Notes: a model not told the origin generated them from the letters alone. Positions 1 through 10,380 are shown, numbered from the stretch's first letter. The stretch is DNA of 64,000 bases from Henningerozyma blattae CBS 6284 (GCF_000315915.1 NC_020185.1:1364001-1428000), one strand, 5' to 3'. Numbers and translations are program-made.

Positions 1-606
1 CTAATTTAGAAAAATCTGGAGTCACAGTGTCAACCACAACGAAATTCAATTCAGAATTTTTTTTAATATATGTAGTTTTTATTTAGGTTACTCCTAGGAA
101 AGTGTATATACATATTTAAAGTTTTGTTTATTTTTTCAACTTTTTATCATAAATTAACACTTCCAAGAAAGAGTTGTTTAAAACACTCTAGAGTATTTAG
201 ATATACTTCTATAATATTGAGTAATAATTTTTTGACATTATTAAAATATTTTTTAATCCATCAGTTTCAAAACTATTTAATATCTTTATTTCCTTTATTT
301 AAATACCTTATTACAATTTGTGTGAAGAGAGGGTAATTTCACTAGTGATTTAATTTCGGAATTTGCCATCAGTAGCTTACTTTAAAAGGAACAAAGGATA
401 TTCTATAATATATTATGGGAATGGAAAAATAAAAAAGCTTTAAATAATATCATATTTACTTTTTATGTCTGGATTCTATAAGCCAATTAATTAACTAGAT
501 ATTTAGAGATATTTTTTTTCAAAAAAAGAATTGGGAACATAGTGATAATTAACTCATTAAAGGTCAAAAAAAATTATTATTATATACAATTTGAAAATTC
601 TCAATC
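1..606. other. Intergenic region upstream of UFD1
   Basis: AT-rich DNA with no convincing gene. Plus-strand frame 3 is open from base 3 to a TAG at 84-86 (27 codons). It could be the last codons of a gene lying left of the window, but that length is expected by chance and I do not recognise the peptide. The frame at 124-336 has no ATG start and looks random. A Rpn4/PACE-like sequence lies at 362-370. Confidence 0.5.
362..370 (-). promoter_or_regulatory. PACE-like (Rpn4) element upstream of UFD1
   Basis: The minus strand reads GATGGCAAA, one base from the proteasome-associated control element GGTGGCAAA bound by Rpn4. It lies about 237 bp upstream of the UFD1 ATG. Proteasome and Cdc48-pathway genes are often Rpn4 targets in yeasts. 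The mismatch at position 2 makes this tentative. Confidence 0.3.
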
Positions 607-1671
607 ATGTTCTCTGGATTTAATACATTTAGTACAGGATTTGCTAATATCCCACAGAAATTTGAATCATTATTCAGATGTTACCCAATTGCTATGATGA
701 ACGACCAAATTCGTAAAGACGATGCTAATTATGGTGGAAAAATATTCTTACCACCAAGTGCTTTACATAAATTAACAATGCTTAATATCAGATATCCAAT
801 GCTATTTGAATTAACTGCAAATGATTCAAAAAAAGTTACACATGGTGGTGTTTTAGAATTTATTGCTGAAGAAGGCAGAGTTTATTTACCACAATGGATG
901 ATGGAAACGCTACAGATACAACCTGGCTCTTTATTAAAAGTAGCAAGTATTGATGTTCCATTGGGGAATTTTGTTAAAATAGAGCCACAATCAGTAGATT
1001 TTCTAGATATTTCTGACCCAAAGGCCGTTCTAGAAAATGTTCTTCGTAGTTTCTCTACTTTAACAATTAATGACATCATTGAAATCAGTTATAATAACAA
1101 AATATATAGAATTAAAATATTAGAGGTTAAGCCAGAGTCATCATCTAATAGTATTTGTGTTATTGAAACGGATTTAATTACAGATTTTGCTCCTCCCGTA
1201 GGTTATGTAGAACCTGATTATAAAGCCTTAAAAGAACAACAACTACAAGAAAAGAAAGCTCAAAGTATTGACCCAGCAAATCAAAGCTCAGGTACAATGT
1301 CGCAAAGAATAAATTATAAAAGTATTTTAAATGAATTACCCGAAAGTACATTTGTAGGACAGGGTTCAAAACTATCTGGGTCTGTTACAAAAAAAATAAA
1401 GAAAGTTAATAACATTAAGGATGTAAAGGTTTCGTTAAATGGCGAACCCATGAAATTAGACTTACCAGATGGACAATTATTTTTTGGTTACCCAATAGTT
1501 TTACCAAAAAATGAAAATTCTAATGATGATGATGATGCAAAACATACAAATCTATATAAAGGTAGTGGCCAATCGTTAAGGAAAAGTAATAAAAGAAAAA
1601 ATAAAAATAATGACGATAAAAATTCAAGTTCAAAAAACTCAAAAAGCCCAGAAATTATTGAAATTGATTGA
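607..1671 (+). CDS. UFD1: Ubiquitin fusion degradation protein 1 (Cdc48-Npl4-Ufd1 adaptor)
   Basis: 354 residues, close to the S. cerevisiae length of about 361. Ufd1 pairs with Npl4 to bring ubiquitinated clients to the Cdc48 (p97) unfoldase for ER-associated degradation, ribosome-associated quality control and chromatin extraction. Residues 1-200 form the conserved Ufd1 double-psi barrel domain, with the family's hallmark start (FSGFNTF followed by CYPIAMM) and the GGKIFLPPSAL and YLPQWMM motifs. The C-terminal part is the less ordered Npl4/Cdc48-binding region, with an acidic run (NDDDD, about 303-307) and a Lys/Asn/Ser-rich tail. The last residues, IIEI at 350-353 followed by Asp, match a SUMO-interacting motif. 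The ATG at 607 begins the family's conserved N-terminus. The gene faces the BRE4-like array tail to tail. Identification is firm. Confidence 0.96.
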   Translation: MFSGFNTFSTGFANIPQKFESLFRCYPIAMMNDQIRKDDANYGGKIFLPPSALHKLTMLNIRYPMLFELTANDSKKVTHGGVLEFIAEEGRVYLPQWMMETLQIQPGSLLKVASIDVPLGNFVKIEPQSVDFLDISDPKAVLENVLRSFSTLTINDIIEISYNNKIYRIKILEVKPESSSNSICVIETDLITDFAPPVGYVEPDYKALKEQQLQEKKAQSIDPANQSSGTMSQRINYKSILNELPESTFVGQGSKLSGSVTKKIKKVNNIKDVKVSLNGEPMKLDLPDGQLFFGYPIVLPKNENSNDDDDAKHTNLYKGSGQSLRKSNKRKNKNNDDKNSSSKNSKSPEIIEID

Positions 1672-2144
1672 TTAAATAAATAGAAACAAAAAAAACTAAT
1701 ATATTTATTGAATCTGAACCTTTTCTTTTGATGTGATTCACAAAAATATTTATTTGAACAATTAATTGATAAATTTCTTAGGGGCACCTATTTTATCATA
1801 ACATCATATAAATTATCACGGTATACTCCAGAGTGTTACATAATTACACAGGTTACAAATATGCTTAGTATAACTTAAGTCGTACTGCTTCATATTGATA
1901 AACTATATGATTTCTAAACTTGGGCAGATGTTGCTTTCAAGCATTTTTTGAAAAGTATTATCATTTATCATTCTTTACAATTACCTTGCTCATTATAAGC
2001 ATTTTCCCGCATTAACCTACATCTTTTTTATACGATATTTAATTTTCAATATATATCCATTCTTATTTTTAAATTATTTGAAAAGAAGAAAACAATATTA
2101 TCTTAATTATTTAATATGCTTGAATGTAAATTAGATTATATATT
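1672..2144. other. Convergent intergenic region (UFD1 / BRE4-like copy 1)
   Basis: AT-rich 3'-to-3' region of about 470 bp serving as the 3' flank of both genes. No RNA gene, repeat or further coding potential is visible. Confidence 0.5.
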
Positions 2145-5100
2145 TTATAAATGCTTTTCATTTTTATTTGTCATAAGTTTCATTAATGCTAATGGAATGT
2201 CTGTCATTGAATCTGAGCTATCTTCATTATCATCTCCGGTTGTATCATTCATACTTTGATATGTCTTACGCCTCAATAATGCTGCAAAAGGTAACGAAGT
2301 ATCTTCACTAAACGAACCAATTGAAAACACTCTTCTACGAAATGTGTTGTGGTCTTCATCATCGGTACCATATAACCGTAATTTATTTGTCGATATACGA
2401 TTTAAATTAAATCGATGAGACTTTGGAGTAGAGCTATCGTTCCTGCCATTATTATTAATAGGTTCATCTAGATTTTCTTCTATATCAGTATCATTACCCA
2501 AATACTGTTGAGGCTCTTCCCTTACATTAAGCGAAGTCTCTAATGAAAAACTACCACCATCAGATAAGGGTGATTGTACACTTGATTGCAAGCTTGATCC
2601 ACTAGATTCCACAGATACTGGCTCTACATTATGAATAGAATGTGATGCAACTACAGCTGTTGATCTATCATCTTCAATAGACGAAGCATTGCCACTATCT
2701 GCTGTTCTAAGATTCTCTACAAAGTTATCAAAATTTTGAACAGCTTCTGCCGCCCAGTCTTCATACAACGGACGTGATAAAAAACCATACTTAAATTCAT
2801 TGACACCCACTAATACTTTTGTCAAATATGTTAATTCTTCTATATATGCAATGATTTCTTCAGTAGCGGAACTTGTTGCATTCCAACTTAAAAACTTTTC
2901 CTTTAAATAATATTCATGTGGATGCTTCAAATTTTGCAGTTGACTTTGCCTTCTAATCGAATTCTTTCTCATTAAGCTTAATTCAGATTTATATCTATTT
3001 GCCAAAATGCTACGCACCGAGTTGACCAACCTCCTGTGCTTAATCCTGGAGCTTGGCAGGTTTTGAGGTAGAGGGGTTTTATTTTTAATTGTCATTTGAA
3101 GAATCCTCATTACACATGCCACACTTGCTGCTGCATCTCTTCTGTAAGGATGGATAACATCTTCAAATTCTTCTATAATACTATCACCATAAGTGCATCT
3201 CAAAAGAGCTGTGTTATTCATTCTGTCTAAAATATGATCTAAGATAAAGATTATTTGTGTAAACACTTTCTCAATAGATGAATAACCCCCTTTTATTCTA
3301 AATTCTTGTTTTGCTAAATTTTTATAAGTGGTAGCTCTTGCTAGTGCTGATTTTGCACTTCGTGATATCTTAATAAATTTTTGGAATTTTGCATCTGAAA
3401 AGGTGGCTGATTCTGGTATTCCCTCAATCGAACTTACATATAATAGTTCCATCTTTGCAATACACCCACAGACATAAGAGATTTCTGCACTGACTTGTTC
3501 TCTAGCTCTCAATGGAAAGATAGTATACTGGATAAATAGTCCAATTGCCCCACCGTAACCAATAGCCAAACATCTTTTCGCGAAATTTCTTAAAATACCT
3601 CCTGGAATAGTTGATGGTAAAATGGCAGCCAACATAACAATATAAACACTAATTGTATGGATAAGTGCAGCTTTAACATATGGGGTTTTTAAAATTACAT
3701 AGTAGCCAGGTATTACACCGAAACACGTCATTACTGTTTCCAAATAAGGATCACGCTGATGTCCACCTGCTGTAACATATGAAACATAAGCCCAAAGAGA
3801 GCCTGTAAACACCCCTATACCACGTAAAATAAAAACAGACAGAGTATCACCAACAGATGGTTCCATCGATAAAATACACACAAAGCCCATCCATGGGCCA
3901 TGATAATTTCTATACCATGCTCTATATTTTGGAGTAAACATTGGAAACGAACATATCATCATTGCTATCACAATTTGAAAACCAAATCGAAAATGATTCC
4001 TTGAACGAATGCAAAAATTTTTGCATGTTATCATACATTTAGAAATAATAGTTAATTCTTGTTGATATTCTTTATTATTAAAAACCAAGTTTGAATTATC
4101 GGTGGTCAATTCAAATGGCTGTTCATTATTTGCTGAGTCCTTACTGCTTTCTGCTTTACCTGTTTTATTATGTATAGTAGCAGATGAATCATTTGCATCA
4201 CCACGTATATTATTAATTACATTCTCCTCTTCAAAAGGGATTTGAGTAGCGACATTATTGCTTGCTATTAAATTATCTTCCCCTATTGCACCTCGAAATG
4301 TATCACCTTCGGTTACTGTAGTCCCTCTAGAATATGATGTGAAAATCCAAGCTTTTAAGGTTTTATAACTTCTTAAAAAGTTAAACCAAATTCTTTTACC
4401 ACGAATCCAACCTTTAGCGTCTTGTTTTTTTCTAAACTCTATCAATTCATCTACAGTTCTCAAGACCCTTAAGATTGATTCAGCTGTTTGTCTAAAATTC
4501 ACTAGGAATGATGAAAATAAAAACATTTCATCATCTGGCTCCAGGAAGTTAATATCTAAACCATCTAAATTTTCTCTGATGATAAAACTATAATCTATTA
4601 AAGCTTCTTGTAAACGATGTGTATCATATTTTAAATCAATTTCTTCACGTACTTGTTTCTTATTCTCATATGTTTTAAAATGATGATCTTCGAACATAGA
4701 ACAAGGAGTAACTTTTCTCAAATTGACATCATAAATATAAGCGAGCGATAGTTTTACATGATAGATACATTCACTCAATATACAATGAATACCAAATACT
4801 GAGGGCCGTACCTTATGCAGGATCGTCGATAAAATTTGAGCATCCCCATATCTAATATCATAATCAAAGTCCAGCTTTAAATTCATGGCCGATGTACTTT
4901 CCGACGAAGATTCTCGAACCAAACTTTCACCATTAACTTCATAATTGGTTGAAATATTATTTGTAGACGAGTTACTCTTTTTTTTATTCTTTTTAAGTAA
5001 ACTGAATTTCAATTCACATGCATCAACTAAACCATTCACATAAACTAATAGAGGTTTTACATTATCAATAACATTTTTTAGTTTATCAGGTGCTACGTAA

Positions 5101-5954
5101 GAGTATGTTATTTCATATAAGGACTCATTAAAAACCAATTTACAATTGGAAACTTTATTAGCCATAACTGTCTTTAATTTACACAATTTACCCAATGAGT
5201 TAGGCGATTTTGAATACAACCGGTTTTCTTGTAGCCTATTTTCTTCTGAAATAAAGAAACTAACAGAATGATCAATCAAGTTATGAAAATTATTTAAAGT
5301 ATCAACGATTGAGTTACCTAAATGGCTACTACCAAATTCTGGAAATACAACCAAACATAGAAATAAACTAATCGCTAGACCAAGATAAAATGGGGTGGAG
5401 TAAGCCTCTGCAATAACAGCATGCTTGACAGTAATGGGTGTCATAAATGCAAAATGAATAACCACAAAATAGGGGAAAACAATTCCAAAATAACTAGTAT
5501 TAACAGATCTCATCCAACCATGGAAAAATAATGTAATAACATAAAACAGTGCCAATATACCTAAAGCTGACTGATATCTCACAAAATGGTTCTCATACAA
5601 TTCAGCTTCAGTCATTGTTCTCCAATATGGCTCTAAACATTTTTGTCCCAAGAATCGTCCCAATAGAGACCACGATAAACCTAAAAGTAGTCCTGCAATA
5701 GAATACACGACTGCATGCACATTACCACTAACACGCCTACCTGGATGTACAATGACAGCAATTAGAGGCATCATTGCTGGATCTGTACCCATATGCGCTC
5801 TTACCTTAACTAAGAGACAGAATATAAAAGCTAAAGTAGAATTAACTGTCATCTTGAATATTCTTATAGCATCTATCCATTCTATGGGGAATTTATTATT
5901 CCACCATTTTATTAATCTGAAAATTTGGAAAGTTAATGTAGCCTGCTGTGGCAT
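2145..5954 (-). CDS. BRE4-like membrane protein, tandem copy 1 (ArAE_2/FUSC family)
   Basis: 1269 residues. The architecture is that of fungal ArAE_2 (formerly DUF2421/Bre4) and fusaric-acid-resistance-like proteins: two blocks of about five or six hydrophobic segments each, at roughly residues 30-210 and 650-830, separated by a soluble region and followed by a long cytosolic tail. The first block carries the motif VIVHPGRRVSG, the second FRFGFQ and GFVCILSMEPSVGDT. The tail has Ser/Asp-rich disorder and ends with a DIPLALMKLM motif kept in all three copies. The S. cerevisiae relative I think of is Bre4 (YDL231C), linked to brefeldin A sensitivity; the transported substrate is unknown. It is the first of three head-to-tail minus-strand paralogs and appears intact. 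The family call is firm; exact orthology is less so. Confidence 0.85.
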   Translation of the reverse strand: MPQQATLTFQIFRLIKWWNNKFPIEWIDAIRIFKMTVNSTLAFIFCLLVKVRAHMGTDPAMMPLIAVIVHPGRRVSGNVHAVVYSIAGLLLGLSWSLLGRFLGQKCLEPYWRTMTEAELYENHFVRYQSALGILALFYVITLFFHGWMRSVNTSYFGIVFPYFVVIHFAFMTPITVKHAVIAEAYSTPFYLGLAISLFLCLVVFPEFGSSHLGNSIVDTLNNFHNLIDHSVSFFISEENRLQENRLYSKSPNSLGKLCKLKTVMANKVSNCKLVFNESLYEITYSYVAPDKLKNVIDNVKPLLVYVNGLVDACELKFSLLKKNKKKSNSSTNNISTNYEVNGESLVRESSSESTSAMNLKLDFDYDIRYGDAQILSTILHKVRPSVFGIHCILSECIYHVKLSLAYIYDVNLRKVTPCSMFEDHHFKTYENKKQVREEIDLKYDTHRLQEALIDYSFIIRENLDGLDINFLEPDDEMFLFSSFLVNFRQTAESILRVLRTVDELIEFRKKQDAKGWIRGKRIWFNFLRSYKTLKAWIFTSYSRGTTVTEGDTFRGAIGEDNLIASNNVATQIPFEEENVINNIRGDANDSSATIHNKTGKAESSKDSANNEQPFELTTDNSNLVFNNKEYQQELTIISKCMITCKNFCIRSRNHFRFGFQIVIAMMICSFPMFTPKYRAWYRNYHGPWMGFVCILSMEPSVGDTLSVFILRGIGVFTGSLWAYVSYVTAGGHQRDPYLETVMTCFGVIPGYYVILKTPYVKAALIHTISVYIVMLAAILPSTIPGGILRNFAKRCLAIGYGGAIGLFIQYTIFPLRAREQVSAEISYVCGCIAKMELLYVSSIEGIPESATFSDAKFQKFIKISRSAKSALARATTYKNLAKQEFRIKGGYSSIEKVFTQIIFILDHILDRMNNTALLRCTYGDSIIEEFEDVIHPYRRDAAASVACVMRILQMTIKNKTPLPQNLPSSRIKHRRLVNSVRSILANRYKSELSLMRKNSIRRQSQLQNLKHPHEYYLKEKFLSWNATSSATEEIIAYIEELTYLTKVLVGVNEFKYGFLSRPLYEDWAAEAVQNFDNFVENLRTADSGNASSIEDDRSTAVVASHSIHNVEPVSVESSGSSLQSSVQSPLSDGGSFSLETSLNVREEPQQYLGNDTDIEENLDEPINNNGRNDSSTPKSHRFNLNRISTNKLRLYGTDDEDHNTFRRRVFSIGSFSEDTSLPFAALLRRKTYQSMNDTTGDDNEDSSDSMTDIPLALMKLMTNKNEKHL

Positions 5955-6376
5955 TAGGGGCTATTATTTTTCTACAGGAGATTAATGGACTATATAGAAA
6001 ATTAACTCTTGCAAATTTGGTCCTGTTAATATTATTTATACTCATTAGAGATTTGATATCTTAAAGGTAAATCTAATTTTTGATAAATCAATATTAAAAT
6101 TCGAAACCTGTCAACCTGGGTGCCTTTTACGTCATCATCCCCTGTTTTATAGAACATAAATAGGGTTTTCGGAATTTTTTTTATTAGCTCGGAAGACCAT
6201 TGCCTAGGAACAGGCTGTGTAATTTTTAGAAATAAAGTCCACATTAAAAATTCAAATAAACATTGTATGCATGCTGTCTAAATAATATTAAACTATATAA
6301 TTATGTTTCTGATGACTTGTTTTTCTACGTACATATGAATATGTGTGTGTAACACCGAACTATAGAAGAATTTTTA
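5955..6376. other. Promoter region of BRE4-like copy 1
   Basis: About 420 bp between copies 1 and 2. It holds a CRE/ATF-type site TTACGTCA at 6127-6134 and a stress-response element CCCCT at 6139-6143, both 170-190 bp upstream of the copy 1 ATG. A 70-codon ATG frame (6032-6244, minus) shows no recognisable similarity and is treated as spurious. Confidence 0.45.
6127..6143. promoter_or_regulatory. CRE/ATF-type site plus STRE before BRE4-like copy 1
   Basis: TTACGTCA (6127-6134) is a bZIP ATF/CREB-type octamer, and CCCCT (6139-6143) is the Msn2/4 stress-response core. Both are exact consensus matches about 180 bp upstream of the copy 1 start. Short motifs of this kind also arise by chance, so function is inferred only. 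Confidence 0.3.
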
Positions 6377-9300
6377 TTATTCTGTATGCTTACTCTTGTT
6401 GCTTATTATTCTTTTCATAGCTAAAGGAATATCATCAATGGTGTCGCTGTTATCATCATTAAGTGACATATTATCCAATTCTTCACTATTGTCAGATCTT
6501 GTCATTGGCTTCGACCTGTCTGGTGTTTCATATGTACCAATTGAGAATGCACGGCTACGATACGAACTCTGAATATTAATCTCTTCGTGTTCTAATTGAG
6601 TCGTTGAGATGCGGCGTAAATTTACTTTACGAGGAGTATTAATACCACTTTCAATGCCTGAATTAGAATTGCCAGAGTAAGCCTCAGGGTCAGTCCCTAA
6701 GTTCTCTAAAGTCTCAATAGAGACTGTACCTTCTTCACTGTCATGCTGTGATTGAAAACTTAGCTCTTCTCTCATTTCATCTGCCACCGGGGAAGAATCA
6801 TTAACAGGTGGACTATCGTTTCTAGAATTGATAATATCGATAAAATTTTCAAAATCTGTAACAGCATTAGCTGCCCAGTCTTCATATAAAGGCCGAGACA
6901 AGAACCCATACTTAAATTGATTAACACCAACTAACACTTTTGCTAAATATGTTAATTCTTCTATATATGCAATGATTTCTTCAGTAGCGGAACTTGTTGC
7001 ATTCCAACTTAAAAATTTTTCTTTTAAATAAAATTCATGTGGGCTTCCACAAATGGATTCGTTAAGACTGGTACTATCTTCTTCCGTTCTAATCTCTAAA
7101 GAATCAGTCTCATTCACTGTTGAGAGCTGATTGACTCTTCTTTCAGAATTTCTTCGAATAACATCAATCTCTGTCCTATATCTGTTACCCAGAATAGTAA
7201 GAACTGAGTTCACCAATCTTCTATGTTTTATTCTTGTACTGGGTAAATTTTGAGGAATTGGTGTTTTGTTTATAAATGCATCTTGAAGCATACCCATTAT
7301 ACAAGAGGTGCTTGCTGCAACTTCTCTTCTATAGGGGTGAACCAAATCATTGAATTCAGATAAAATCGTACTACCAATATTGATTCGTAGCAAAGCAATA
7401 TTGTCCATCCTGTCAATAATATGACCTAAAATAAATATAATCCGAGTAAAAATTTTGTGTATAGATGAATCCCCTTTTATCCTAAATTCTCTTTTCGCTA
7501 AATCGTTGTATGTAGAAGCCCTTGCTAATGCAGACTTTGCACTTTGAGAAATTTTTAGATATTTTTGAAATCGAGGATTACTCAGATGCCTTTGTCCCGC
7601 CTGGCCTTCTAAAGCAGTAGCATATGTAATATTCATCTTTGCAATACATCCACAAACATAGGAAACTTCAGAGTTCAATTGATCTCTAGCTCTCATTGGG
7701 AAAATAATATATTGAATTAATAACCCAATTGCACCACCATAACCGATTGCTAAACATCTCTTTGCAAAATTTCTTAAAATACCACCTGGAACAGTTGATT
7801 GTAAAATTGCAGCTAACATAACAACATACATGCTAATGTTATGAATAATTGCAGCTTTGACATAAGGAGTACCTAGCATGAAATAGAAACCTGGAACTGA
7901 ACCAAAACAAGTCATGACAGTTTCCAAGTACGGGTCACGTTGGTGGCCACCAGCAGTGACATATGATACGTAGGCCCACACAGAACCTGTTAATACACCA
8001 ACCCCACGTAAAAAGAAAACCCAGAGAGTATCACCAACAGATGGTTCCATCGATAAAATGCACACGAAACCCATCCATGGACCACGATAATTTCTATACC
8101 ACGTTCTATATTTCGGAGTAAACATTGGGAAAGTACATAACATCATGGCAATTATAACTTGGAAACCAAATCTGAAATGATATTTTGATCTGATACAGAA
8201 ATCACGAATCGAGATAATAACTTTATTAAAAGTTTTTATTTCTTTTTGATACTGTACATTCTTGTATTTGTATTTGGAATCTTCTTCAATTGATAGAGCT
8301 GTTGGATTATTTAAACTTGTTGCAGATCCATATTGCGAAAGTTTTGCTAGACCCGATAAACCAGATAAAGATGCATCATTTTGAATATTATTCACTATCT
8401 TTTCCTCTTCAAGGGGAATTCTATTTGCAATATTACCATTTGAATAATAATTATCACCAATTATACCTTTGAAAGCTTCTCCCTCTGTTACAATAGTCCC
8501 TTTAGAATAAGATCTAAATACCCAAGTTTTAAAAGTTTTAAAACTTCTCATAAAGTTGAACCAAACTCTTTTACCCCGTAGCCAACCTTTTGCGTCTTGA
8601 CGCTTTCTATATCCCGTCAATTCATTAATTGTCTTTAAAATTGTTATTATTGATTTTGTAGTTTGTTTAAAATTCATCAAGAAGGATGAGAACAAAAACA
8701 TTTCATCGTCAGGTTTAAGAAAATCAAGATTCAATTCAGCCAATTCTTCTCTAAAGATATTACTATACTTCAATAACACATTTTCCAATCGAGTAATATC
8801 ATCTTGTAAGTTGATCTCTTCTCTTACTTGCTTCTTTTTTTCATATTTTTTAAAATTACCATCTTTGAACATTGAACATGAATTAACTTTTTTCAAATTA
8901 ACATCATAGGAATAAGCTAATGCTAATTTTGCGTTATAAATACATTCACTTAACATTATATGAATTTTGAAAATGGAAGGACGAACTTTGTTTAAGATTG
9001 CAAATAATTTTTCAGCATCCGCATATTGAATTTCTTGGTTAATTTTTAAATCAAAATTCATACTTGGTTGATCCATAGAGACTGATTCATCAGTGGTGTG
9101 TGAATCTTTCATGTTCATTTTATTATTTTTATTCTTATTTAAAAGAGTAAATTTTAATTCACACGCATCTACTAGACCATTTACATATACTAATAATGGT
9201 TTAATATTATCAATAACGACTTCCAATCTTTCAGGTGCTACATAAGAATATGAAATCTCATATAAAGATTCATGGAATACCAATCCGCAATTTGTTACTT

Positions 9301-10126
9301 TTTTAGAAATTGTAGCCCTCATATTGCATAATTGGCCTAAAGAATGAGGAAGTTTTGAATATAATAAGGAGGCTCGGCTATCATTTACATTTTCCATTGA
9401 TATGAAGAAATTTACTGAATGATCAATTACTTTATGGAAATGATTTAGAGTGTCAACTATAGAATTCCCCAAATAAGAGCTACCAAATTCCGGAAACAAT
9501 ACTAGATTTAAAAATAAACTTAAAGCAATACCCAAGTAAAATGGTGTTGCATATGAATCAGAAATAACACCATTCGTGTATGTCAACGGTGCCATGAATA
9601 CAAAATGGACTACAATAAAGAATGGAAATGCAATCCCAAAATAACTTGCGTTAACAGACCTTAACCAGCCATGAATAAACAGCATAATAGTATGAAACAT
9701 AGCTAATATCCCTAAAGCAGATTGGTATCTTATAAAATGATTATGATACATCTCATCTTCGGTCATTGTTTTCCAATAAGAACCCAAACATTCTTGAGCC
9801 AAAAATCTTCCGAAAATTGCCCAGGCTAACCCAAATATCAAACCAGTAATACAGTACGAAATACCATGAATAGTACCACTCACACGTCTACCAGGATGTA
9901 CAATAACAGATATAAGTGCCAGCATTGAAGGGTCTATGCCAAGGACACCCCTAACTTTGATTAAAAGAATGAAAATGAATGCAACAGTTGAGTTGACCGT
10001 AGATTTGAATACTCTTTGTGCTAATACGCGGTCACAAGGGAATTTCTTCCTAAGATACCTGTAAGCTTTCACAATAGTAGTAAACTTTGTGGATTGCTCC
10101 TGTGGTTGTGGTTGCAGAGTTTCCAT
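6377..10126 (-). CDS. BRE4-like membrane protein, tandem copy 2 (ArAE_2/FUSC family)
   Basis: 1249 residues from the ATG at 10124-10126. The frame is open further upstream to 10201, but only from a GTG codon and without family similarity. The start METLQPQPQ is followed by FPCDRVLAQRVFKSTVNSTVAFIF, which aligns with the other copies. It has the same architecture as copy 1: an N-terminal membrane block with VIVHPGRRVSG, a soluble middle, a second membrane block with FRFGFQ and CILSMEPSVGDT, and an acidic, Ser-rich tail ending in DIPLAMKRIISNKSK. It is closely related to copy 1 and shares an identical 71-bp stretch with it. No frameshift or missing segment is seen. It is likely a multi-pass transporter-like protein of unknown substrate. 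Confidence 0.85.
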   Translation of the reverse strand: METLQPQPQEQSTKFTTIVKAYRYLRKKFPCDRVLAQRVFKSTVNSTVAFIFILLIKVRGVLGIDPSMLALISVIVHPGRRVSGTIHGISYCITGLIFGLAWAIFGRFLAQECLGSYWKTMTEDEMYHNHFIRYQSALGILAMFHTIMLFIHGWLRSVNASYFGIAFPFFIVVHFVFMAPLTYTNGVISDSYATPFYLGIALSLFLNLVLFPEFGSSYLGNSIVDTLNHFHKVIDHSVNFFISMENVNDSRASLLYSKLPHSLGQLCNMRATISKKVTNCGLVFHESLYEISYSYVAPERLEVVIDNIKPLLVYVNGLVDACELKFTLLNKNKNNKMNMKDSHTTDESVSMDQPSMNFDLKINQEIQYADAEKLFAILNKVRPSIFKIHIMLSECIYNAKLALAYSYDVNLKKVNSCSMFKDGNFKKYEKKKQVREEINLQDDITRLENVLLKYSNIFREELAELNLDFLKPDDEMFLFSSFLMNFKQTTKSIITILKTINELTGYRKRQDAKGWLRGKRVWFNFMRSFKTFKTWVFRSYSKGTIVTEGEAFKGIIGDNYYSNGNIANRIPLEEEKIVNNIQNDASLSGLSGLAKLSQYGSATSLNNPTALSIEEDSKYKYKNVQYQKEIKTFNKVIISIRDFCIRSKYHFRFGFQVIIAMMLCTFPMFTPKYRTWYRNYRGPWMGFVCILSMEPSVGDTLWVFFLRGVGVLTGSVWAYVSYVTAGGHQRDPYLETVMTCFGSVPGFYFMLGTPYVKAAIIHNISMYVVMLAAILQSTVPGGILRNFAKRCLAIGYGGAIGLLIQYIIFPMRARDQLNSEVSYVCGCIAKMNITYATALEGQAGQRHLSNPRFQKYLKISQSAKSALARASTYNDLAKREFRIKGDSSIHKIFTRIIFILGHIIDRMDNIALLRINIGSTILSEFNDLVHPYRREVAASTSCIMGMLQDAFINKTPIPQNLPSTRIKHRRLVNSVLTILGNRYRTEIDVIRRNSERRVNQLSTVNETDSLEIRTEEDSTSLNESICGSPHEFYLKEKFLSWNATSSATEEIIAYIEELTYLAKVLVGVNQFKYGFLSRPLYEDWAANAVTDFENFIDIINSRNDSPPVNDSSPVADEMREELSFQSQHDSEEGTVSIETLENLGTDPEAYSGNSNSGIESGINTPRKVNLRRISTTQLEHEEINIQSSYRSRAFSIGTYETPDRSKPMTRSDNSEELDNMSLNDDNSDTIDDIPLAMKRIISNKSKHTE

Positions 10127-10207
10127 AGTGAATAGTATTTGATAAAATAAGATTGAATCAAAAGAAGAAAACGATAGAATTGATATATCTAGAGCATACA
10201 CACAAAA

Positions 10208-10221
10208 TCCCTAATCCCTAA
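10208..10221. promoter_or_regulatory. Tandem TCCCTAA repeat (Tbf1-like half sites)
   Basis: Two exact TCCCTAA units in direct tandem, 82-95 bp upstream of the copy 2 ATG. CCCTAA is the core of the Tbf1 and telomere-like motif, although Tbf1 sites usually have A or G before CCC. A role in transcription is possible but unproven. Confidence 0.3.
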
Positions 10222-10380
10222 TAATATACTTTATTAAGGAGATTACATGTTCCTTATGACATTAGGCAAATATCTTGCCTAAAAAATTTCACATTCTTGT
10301 TATATATTCTATTGTCTCATCCCTCGGAGTTCTGGCAGAATTCAGTATCGGACAACGTTCATTTTACCTAATAAGTCATG

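Noticed and set aside
124..336. 70-codon open frame at the left end
   Set aside because: No ATG start (begins at TTG); low-complexity composition.
6032..6244. 70-codon ATG frame in the BRE4-like copy 1 promoter
   Set aside because: No family features; short length expected by chance; overlaps promoter motifs.
10127..10201. 25-codon N-terminal extension of BRE4-like copy 2
   Set aside because: The extension begins at GTG, is not shared with the other copies, and the ATG at 10126 aligns with the family start.
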